From contig JAODUP010000486.1 in the NCBI GenBank assembly GCA_025642065.1, positions 512,501-576,500 on the forward strand: a stretch of DNA of 64,000 bases. Reading direction: 5' to 3'. Shown piece by piece: positions 56,177-64,000 of this stretch. The translations under genes and the position numbers were made by a program. Within the stretch, counting starts at the first letter, position 1. Each line of letters opens with the position of its first letter. The stretch comes from Paralvinella palmiformis (lineage: Eukaryota; Annelida; Polychaeta; Terebellida; Alvinellidae). A model generated the notes under the pieces. The model worked only from the letters and a program-made list of their open reading frames with translations. It made no database searches and was not told the DNA's origin.

Positions 56177-58759
56177 TAATGAGAAAATGTTCATACATAA
56201 TTGATACAAGGTGTTTAATATGCATTGTTCGAAAACAATTTCACGACATTTAAATAGACCAGGAAGGTGACTGACTTATTAGACTAGGTTAGAAAATAAG
56301 ACAACATTATTTAAATTAGAGAAAGGCCACGAGAAATAAAGCAGACGAGTATTGTAAAAACTTAATTGTCCTTCCAACATTGTTACGCCTCATGCAACAT
56401 TTTCCTACAAATGTTAGGTGCTATTAATAATACATGATCAGATAGATCTTATGTTAGCCTAGGGTTTACCTATGATATCACGTGGTTCATTATTATCGCT
56501 AGAACGTTTGCTTATATTAAGATGAACTTTTTGTAGACTGTCATCATCTGGTTCTACTAAATACATCTCAATGTGTACAAGAAACATTAAATTCACCGAA
56601 ATCAAAGACTGAAAAATCATGTTTGTTTCAACCGCCAGTACTTATTATTGGTTTAACTACTCACAGTATCTAACAATAAAGATTTTCAATGATCTATTTA
56701 AATAATTTATTTAGTCTAAATCGGGCTAAGATCAATCATTCGTGTAATGAAATGGCGTTCGTCCACACATTTTCGTATCAGTCTATCACGTCTTTCCTGT
56801 TAAAGCCGCGACACAAATATCTAGAATATAACATTATTGGATGGACTAGTATAATAAAGCAGCAACTTATAGACAGACACAACCGTCCCCATCTGATGAT
56901 ATAGGTTCTAATTTAAATAGAAAACCACATGCGCAATGTTTAACAGGTCATAGCTGTAGTACTTTGCTAACAGGATATCCAGGTTTGTCCAGGATATAAA
57001 GCATCAAGTTGACCTCTTGGTTGACAGACAAATACCTTCCCAAACAAAGCTTCGTGGTATCTTTTGCATAAAAGTATTCTTTCAAACACAACATTATTTT
57101 CTTTGTAACAGAACTACACAATAGTTAAAAGCAATTTGACGACTTTCAAAAACTTACTCAAACAATTCTCAACTTAGGATTTCATGATTTATTCTACCTA
57201 GAGGATTCACATAAAGACTGTTCGGGATTACAACACGTGATCGTCAAACATAGAGCTGTTGATGAGAAACGCAGGACTCTATTTACTGGACTCCAGACAC
57301 ATTCAGCGTCTGACTTTGGGAAATGTTGATGGACATGGAGAAGCTTAGGCATTTGGGAAATTGGAGTCTTTTGGACTTAAATGGCATATCAGTGGGAATA
57401 ATGGGGATTCTCAGAATGAATAAAGTATCTCCCTTTCAATACTCATTAGGTATTATACCTGGAATAACCTAGGGCTTTATTATCAGCCTGTCTTGTCCCA
57501 CTGCACATGTATGTCTGGCGGATACAAGTTACAAAGTACAAGGAGCATGGTCGGTATTCCTACTTTTAGAATAAGACAATGTGGTGAGAAAGAAGAAAGA
57601 CTAATGAATGACAATACAGGGCTTGCATATAATGCTGGTTCCTCGTCTCGTTTATTAAATGCTCATTCCAGGGCCGTTTATTTAATGTTTGTTCTGGGGC
57701 ACGCTACTTCCGTGTAAGGTGAATCTTGTTTAGAGATTTGGGACTCATTTGGGTTCTACTGCAACTTAAAATGACCTCAGAGGTTATATCCAATGTTCTC
57801 ATGACGTTCACCATCAAAGGTAATCCTTACTGAAGCTGCTTGGATATGTCTAGAATACAACATATCAATTTACATTGACAATAGACAGACATACAAATAT
57901 ATTGACTAGTACATATTTGCTAATAAAAATGGCTTTAACAACTATAATTAATATTACCGTCTTGCTTTTACCGACATATTATACATAAATGAAACATATA
58001 TTTTGTAAACGTAAAAGACAGACAAAGATTCTAGTGTCTGGATCTGCGTTATTCTTGATATCACGTAATTGGTCTTTACTGCGGTACCCTACACAGATAT
58101 ATATTTTAAATTATATATCATCGACTCAGTCTGAAACAGTTTATTGTTAACGGTATGTATGATAATTTGAAGGTGACCTTGCCATTTATGAGGGGCGAGT
58201 GAACGGTGTCGTTGTTAGCGTATCCCAGAGCAGACCTCGGAGTCGTGGAATCAAAGGTGGACATTGCTTTGGTCCGTGGAATGATTTATCCACGAATAAG
58301 ACACTTAGGACCGACAATTGAAGTTCCACAGTAACCTCTTAAGTAACCGAGAGAATAACCAAAACCGCTCAGTCCCTCCCTCCCTCACTGTTGCCTCTGA
58401 ACATATTAATGATTATGAGTAGAAAGTTTCTAATTCACTGAAATATCGTCATAGAGATGTCATTACTGTGTATTGCGAAATTATACTTTATCAATACAAA
58501 TTAACAATTTTAGTTCCTATGTTTTAATGCATGTCTAGTGATGTTAGAAAATGTGTATATATTTATTTTTATCTCGTTATTAACTGATCAACAGTTTCGA
58601 TGTTTGGCTTCCTCTTATATAATGTTTATCGATTAGATATCAACCATCCTGCTAAAATAAAATATACCAAACAACAAAAGTTATTTGTTTCTTTAATATA
58701 AATGTTAACTTAGAGTAACCCTAGGGACGTTGGTGTTTCCAAATAAATTATAGCAATTA
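56177..58759. other. No gene recognised
   Basis: A plus-strand frame of 74 codons at 57493-57717 has mixed composition but no known motif. The rest is AT-rich. Confidence 0.4.
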
Positions 58760-58764
58760 TATTC

Positions 58765-58845
58765 ACACACGCGCGCGCACGCACATGCACGCACGCACGC
58801 GTATGCGCACGCAGACACACATACACACACACATACACGCAAAGG
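58765..58845 (+). repeat. CA/CG-rich microsatellite
   Basis: Irregular (CACG), (GCGC) and (CA) words. Confidence 0.9.
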
Positions 58846-58899
58846 ATGATGATGATGATCACCTTATTCCTTATGTTTTACGGCCACTTTTGTGAATAG
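58846..58899 (-). mobile_element. SINE-A tail fragment
   Basis: A (GAT)n tail and ttttacggccacttttgtga. Confidence 0.6.
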
Positions 58900-58941
58900 C
58901 AGACATTAGGTCTGGCTTGAAAAGGTTAACAAGTATTTGTA

Positions 58942-59420
58942 ACAGTACCGAAGCTATGACGCACTATTACGGTCTTCTCCAGCACATATGTTAGTATTTT
59001 AATAGCAATTAAACTATCAGTTATATAATAATACTCGCTTCATGGCGCCTGCCCGTTGTACAAACTGACCGTTAAAGACAGTGACAATTGGGTTATATAG
59101 TTGATATAGTATTGCTTTGAAGAAAGATATAGCAATTGAAAAATAGCTATAACTAGGTCTGATAAGATAATTAACCTAAACATTCTCACTACTGCCGTGA
59201 TCTGACTTGGGTGTTTTACCCAACTCCACGGCTGTAGGTGATTCGCTTTTTGTTTTTGCTTGGCGACTTAGGGACTGGTGAGACATTACACATGTCTCAG
59301 CAAGAAAAGTCTCCACTCTGGATTCAGTCCCCTGAAGAAACGTTCAGAGTTTGAATTCACGATTCGAGATTATCTGTGCCAGTGCCTAATTATACACAGC
59401 TAAAATGCACACACACACAC

Positions 59421-59451
<31 letters not shown>

Positions 59452-59480
59452 TACAACACACACACACACACACACACCAA
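58942..59480 (+). mobile_element. CA-tailed repeat X, copy 3
   Basis: Full-length paralogue of 38818-39265, ending in a CA/CATA tract. Copies 1 and 3 differ by scattered substitutions and small indels. All three copies lie in the same orientation. Confidence 0.78.
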
Positions 59481-59779
59481 TACACATACATGAATAACTA
59501 CAATTATGCATTCCCAACTAGGTGGATCCAATGACAATACAGTAGTTATTTTAATAATTTTGTTGTCATTTGTTGCCTAAATTTCTGTGTTGACAATGAC
59601 GTATTGTAAATCTGTTTTAAACTTTTTAAGGTTTTTTCCTATGATTTTTACACAAAGTAGTTCTTTCAACTTTGTCCCTGGGGTTTGTGTATGTAGGTCG
59701 TACCATTTAAAGAAATTAATGGACCAATTATATCTTAGTGCGTCTAATATTTAATAAAAGGTTAATTGTGTTTCGTTTT

Positions 59780-59959
59780 ATGATCAGCATTTACGGCCAC
59801 TTTTGTGCACATGTTAGGCTAAATGGGCCGAGCGACTTCCAAAGGTAACGAGACGAAGTGAAAGACGAAACAACCTTCAGATATGCCCACGCCGGGATTC
59901 GAACACGGGTGGTAGTGATCTGTGGTCCAGCACGCTACCGCTAGACCACGGAGGCGCCC
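59780..59959 (-). mobile_element. SINE-A, best preserved copy
   Basis: The minus strand starts gggcgcctccgtggtctagc (A box), with B box gtgttcgaatcccgg, then the body and the tail ggccgtaaatgc. The long ATC tail is missing. Confidence 0.85.
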
Positions 59960-60204
59960 TCTTCCTGACTCAGAGTAATAACATAAACAATCATAGGTCA
60001 ATTACTACTACAGTAAAATGTTGATTATTTATTATCTTCCTACATTGATCAATATATTACAGTGTATTTTATATAATATTTGTACCCGGTCACATTCATG
60101 TCAATCATAACTGTCTATTATTACACCAGACATTTCTACATTTGTATATGTTTGAATCAGCAATGAAGAAGCACCATAACTATCCCGTCTATTGTTATTT
60201 TCAT

Positions 60205-60207
<3 letters not shown>

Positions 60208-60287
<80 letters not shown>
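60208..60287 (+). repeat. (TA)n microsatellite
   Basis: About 40 TA units, at the joint of two pieces of the duplicated block. Confidence 0.97.
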
Positions 60288-60289
<2 letters not shown>

Positions 60290-60769
60290 AATTTGATCCT
60301 TTCATGCTATTATGTGAATATTGAGTTCTTTATTATCTTTCCTGTATAATATAACAAAGAAGGTTCTAAAAACCATTGATCCTGTTTCGTGATAACAGGA
60401 AATATCTCATGTTAGGTCTAATAACAACATGGGTTGTTATCTTAATACATTTATTATTCCTATGCCTTTCTTTATTTAAGTCATACACACCAAGATATTC
60501 TATGTTTGTTTGATATTCAATAAGTTATTATTTAATTAATATATTTATAATGTGATATTTATCATTATGATGATGGGATATTCGGATGTCGTAGTTCTTA
60601 AAACATTAATAATACGCTTCCAGTTATGTTGAATGTGTACAATAGATGGAAATAATAATATATATATAATTTATTTCGTAACAACATAGTATATATACAG
60701 CAGTAGTAATAAAGTAGAAATACATAAACAAGACAGAAAAAGAACAGAACGATCATTCATCTATCAAGA

Positions 60770-61700
60770 CATGGCTTAGCCAGTACAGAGCTAATCAATC
60801 AATAACTGGATCTCTCTAACATCGAAATCAATAAAAAGTATTTTATTCCTGATAAGACACAATTCTTTTAGCACATCACCTTCGTTTTTACAGATTTCAT
60901 TATAATGAAAATATTTTTGCAACATTGGAGTTTGAATTTCACAAAGGTCCCTTTTATTAAAGTTTGACAATAACATCCTTCCATGTTATGCAATGGCAGA
61001 CCTTGATGACTTACATAAAATGAACGAAAACGAGTACATCCATTATTACTTTTGCTGATGGAATCATAAAAAGATAGGAATCTAGACATTAGATCATATT
61101 GAACACCATTGTTTTAGACAAGATGTCTCAAAAGTCTGCAATTTGTTCTAAGTGACACATTCCATGTTTTTCTAACACATTTTCTCCCAGTAACATATAG
61201 TCCATTTATATCAGGTAAAGACAAACTTTTCCCAAAAAATGGAGTCCATTTATACTGGTAAAAAAAATTATGTTTCTGCAATAAATAACCGAATATCAGG
61301 AAAAAACAAAAAACCCCAAGTTTAGCCCTTTTAATAAAAAAAATTTTTTTCTCCGAAACAATATAAAACGGTAAAAAAAACATTATTTCCCCAAAAAAAA
61401 TTTATTTAAAAACAAACTTACTTTCCCAATAGGATATACCAAAAGGTGAAAAAGCGCATTTCCAAAAAACCGGGTACTGTTTGGCAATAATAAAAATATC
61501 ATTTGGGGGGTAACCCTTCAATATATTGATAATTGGTGTTATACAGTATAAGATTTAGTTTTTGTGAATTGAAGATAATATCATATTCTTCACAAACTTT
61601 CTCACATATAGCTAACATTATTTGTGTGGCACTCCTTGTGGCAGCTAGCGGACGAAGGTTGTCCGCATAACCTAAGCTACCTAAATAAACATCTCCGATG
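60770..61700 (-). pseudogene. LINE reverse transcriptase C-terminal remnant
   Basis: The minus strand reads VYLGSLGYADNLRPLAATRS (an RT catalytic region with YADN instead of YADD, at 61658-61669), then CEEYDIIFNSQK. After a degraded stretch comes RKCVRKTWNVSLRTNCRLL and FLSFYDSISKSNNGCTRFRS. The YADD-like box, 'FN..K' and 'WRKCVR...LP..THC.LL' order is typical of a non-LTR RT family common in invertebrates. Stops, frameshifts and A-rich runs near 61260-61450 show decay. Confidence 0.7.
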
Positions 61701-61964
61701 AAGAAATTTGACTAATATATAATTATTAAGCAAGCATCACGAAGACAACACGGCGAGGAGGTCATATATATATACTACCAAGCTGTACGTGTTTATTTAT
61801 ATGTAAATTCCTTTTCCAGAATAAATAATTAATACCAAAAGATAAATCTGAAAGCGAAAACCTTTTCTCTGTTTACTTAATTGATGTATTATTTATTGGA
61901 TAATGTTTACTCAGTGTCACTGAAACGCTCGCATTTATGAGTTATTTTCAACAACAAAAAAAGG

Positions 61965-62212
61965 TATTATTATTATTGCTGCCACTACTGTTACTACTAC
62001 TACTTCTGGTACTACTACTACTACCACTACCACTACCATCACCATTACCACCAGCACCATTACTACATCTACTGCCAATACTACTGTTATTACTACTAAT
62101 ATTATTAATCTAAACTTTCTTAACCAAACTACTACTACTACTTCTATCACTTTACTACTACTACTACTACTACTGTTACTGTTATTACCACTGCTACTAC
62201 CGCTGCTACTAA
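61965..62212 (+). repeat. ACT/ACC trinucleotide-rich tract
   Basis: Irregular runs of ctact, ccact and tatt words. The poly-V and poly-S ORFs here are artefacts. Confidence 0.9.
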
Positions 62213-62925
62213 TATTAACACATATCCCGTTTATATTGTTTTTTTTCCTAATCAAAATATATTCAAAATCACTTTATTTTAACCTCATAAAAGTAGATAC
62301 ATAAACAAATATTATTATATATTATAGTTAGTATTGACTTACTGATGAATACCAATTATATTAATCAACAAAGAGTTCATCATAATATCTAATTAACATA
62401 AAGCTCATTATCCAGATACTGGCTTTGACATTTATCAGTACATAACCGTTATTCGACATCTAACATTACAGTCTATTTCTGCTTCACATCTATTTATCCC
62501 TCGGAGTAATCTCGCCTGGGACATATGTCTGATTGATAACTCCCTCGGTAGGTAGTGTGTTGTACATGTGAATATAGTACTATATAGTGTATAGTGAATG
62601 TTTATACGATATATAAATACAACCGAATAACTCTTTTTAAACATTTCATTCGCACTACCTGAAAATAGTACCACAATAAACTTTTGATTTTTAGACAATA
62701 ATCAATAGCTGCTGCAAGATCTCCTTACGAATAGAAAACACTTAGGAATTACATTCTGTAGGATTTATTTCCCAAGACAAATCCCTTTCGAACCAAACCA
62801 ACTCATTCAACTTAGGAATTATATAGAACTCAAACTAAATTAACCAACACTCATTGAAAAGTTTCTGTACATAACCATTCCTATTACAAATACAATCATA
62901 TATCACTGTTTATTTTAAACAAATA

Positions 62926-62929
<4 letters not shown>

Positions 62930-62972
<43 letters not shown>
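62930..62972 (+). repeat. (TA)n microsatellite
   Basis: About 21 TA units after the duplicated block. Confidence 0.95.
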
Positions 62973-62977
<5 letters not shown>

Positions 62978-63879
62978 AAGAAAAATAAGTACGTTTGTGC
63001 TAAATACTCTAAGCCTCAGTAGATTGTTTACCACTAGTGATCTACTTCCATTGGTTGACGTTGGTTACCCACACAGGAGGTGTAGATTGTAAACCTAACA
63101 AGATTGTAATGGGTTTTTTCTACAAAGATAAGTCCTAGATAGCTAGACTTTGTAGGTTACGCATACACACACACACGCACGCACACACACGCATACGCAC
63201 GCACACACAAAGATAACACGCACGCATGCATGCGCACTCCCACACACTCACACACACACACAACCACACCCAAACACACACACACGTGTAATCAAGAACA
63301 TGGCAGGAAGTAGTTCATTATTTTAATTACCTCCAGTTTGCTGATTTAATTTGACTACCTTCAGAATATAATAATTGTGGAATGTTACATCAAATAACTG
63401 CGATTTTTTAATCGATCTCTAATTATCCTATCATTTGTTATCACAAAATCCGTGTCATGATGAATATAAAGAGTAATACCTCTTCTTAATTAACTTACTT
63501 ATAACCTAACCAATCTCCAAAGATACAGATTACCTATTAGTATTATAGAACAGCTAGTGTTGTATGACACAAATATCTACATCAGGATGCCGTTCTGGAG
63601 CAGTAGTTACTCTGTTATTGTAAAGGGAAGACCAGAGACTAAGCCTTTTATTTGGTTGTTTCTCTAACAGAGGGAGGGGCAAATGATACTTCCATAACAC
63701 ATAATACACGCTTAACAGACAATGACATTATGTGATACAATGAGGAGAACTGTATCCATATTAACATCTGACAAAGTAAGAGCTTCTTAGAAATAACCAT
63801 TTTTGACCCGCAGTCTAATATAGCTAATCAGCGATGGTATTTAGGACTCGTTAATGTATAACGGGTCCGGTCTTAAGAA
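62973..63879. other. No gene seen; CA-rich tract 63160-63285
   Basis: It contains CA/GCAC words. The rest is AT-rich without coding signal. Confidence 0.45.
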
Positions 63880-64000
63880 ATGACAGCAGTAGAGTGTTCA
63901 ATAGGAAGCTGTTCATCACGGGATATAAATATGGGTTGGCTGAAGTCGTTTCCGTACAAATGGCAAGTTCTGGAAATAACTCTCGGTCTTGTCAATCTCG
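63880..64000 (+). CDS. Possible 5' end of an unknown gene, cut by window edge
   Basis: An ATG at 63880 in a fair context (agaaATGAc), with an in-frame TAA just upstream, opens a frame that is still open at the window end (40 codons). It reads MTAVECSIGSCSSRDIN, then MGWLKSFPYKWQVLEITLGL. The base composition is less AT-rich than the preceding 900 bases. The second Met at 63931 could be an alternative start. Family not recognised. It may be chance. Confidence 0.3.
   Translation, partial: MTAVECSIGSCSSRDINMGWLKSFPYKWQVLEITLGLVNL

Larger units (their letters stand above)
60055..62870. repeat. Old duplicated block, copy 2
   Basis: The pieces 60055-60205, 60300-60425 and 62245-62870 match 42290-42470, 44395-44510 and 44550-45300 in order. 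Between the last two pieces lies 1.8 kb with a LINE remnant and a trinucleotide tract not present in copy 1. Confidence 0.7.

Noticed and set aside
59780..59959. Genuine tRNA genes
   Set aside because: The A and B boxes belong to a dispersed SINE family; the heads do not fold into complete tRNAs and continue into the SINE body.
61935..62255. 106-codon Val/Ser-rich ORF
   Set aside because: It is an irregular trinucleotide repeat.

Overview
The window is metazoan nuclear DNA, AT-rich, intron-containing and crowded with transposable elements and simple repeats. The element types (tRNA-derived SINEs with ATC tails, I-like and CR1-like LINEs, a Ty3/Gypsy element, hAT elements) and a tafazzin gene of invertebrate type fit a mollusc, probably a gastropod. 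That identification is inference. I found no bacterial operons and no bona fide rRNA or tRNA genes.

Only one host gene can be called with confidence: tafazzin, the cardiolipin transacylase, on the minus strand from 13456 down to 6310 in eight coding segments. Every junction is GT-AG and the frame stays open throughout. The usual N-terminal membrane-anchor exon was not found. One tafazzin intron holds a complete 3.1 kb hAT-like DNA transposon (7274-10405) with 13-bp terminal inverted repeats and a 6-bp target duplication.

Layout. 1-725: SINE head and a hAT transposase remnant. 725-3590: decayed minus-strand I-like LINE, itself hit by a SINE. 3801-4430: an LTR with primer-binding site and a short in-frame tandem repeat grown out of that site. 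6310-13456: tafazzin. 14071-16679: segment 'A' (FLYWCH-like ORF plus a CR1-like LINE 3' end). 17.6-18.3 kb: further LINE RT scraps. About 18.9-27.1 kb: a decayed minus-strand Ty3/Gypsy element (LTR, PBS, gag, protease, RT, RNase H, integrase). It is interrupted by segment 'B' (20720-23363), a near-identical copy of A, and B is flanked by about 285 bp of duplicated Gypsy sequence. 27-29.3 kb: minisatellites and a SINE. 30-36 kb: small tandemly duplicated, exon-like blocks of unknown function. 36-64 kb: mostly AT-rich non-coding DNA with many microsatellites, a 37-unit 11-bp array, three copies of one CA-tailed repeat, an old duplication of the 42-45 kb block at 60-63 kb, a LINE RT remnant at 61 kb, and a possible gene start running off the right edge.

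The elements do not form an operon-like system. The main story is a small mitochondrial-lipid gene surrounded by nested mobile elements and local duplications. All identifications were made by reading translations and motifs; no database search was run.
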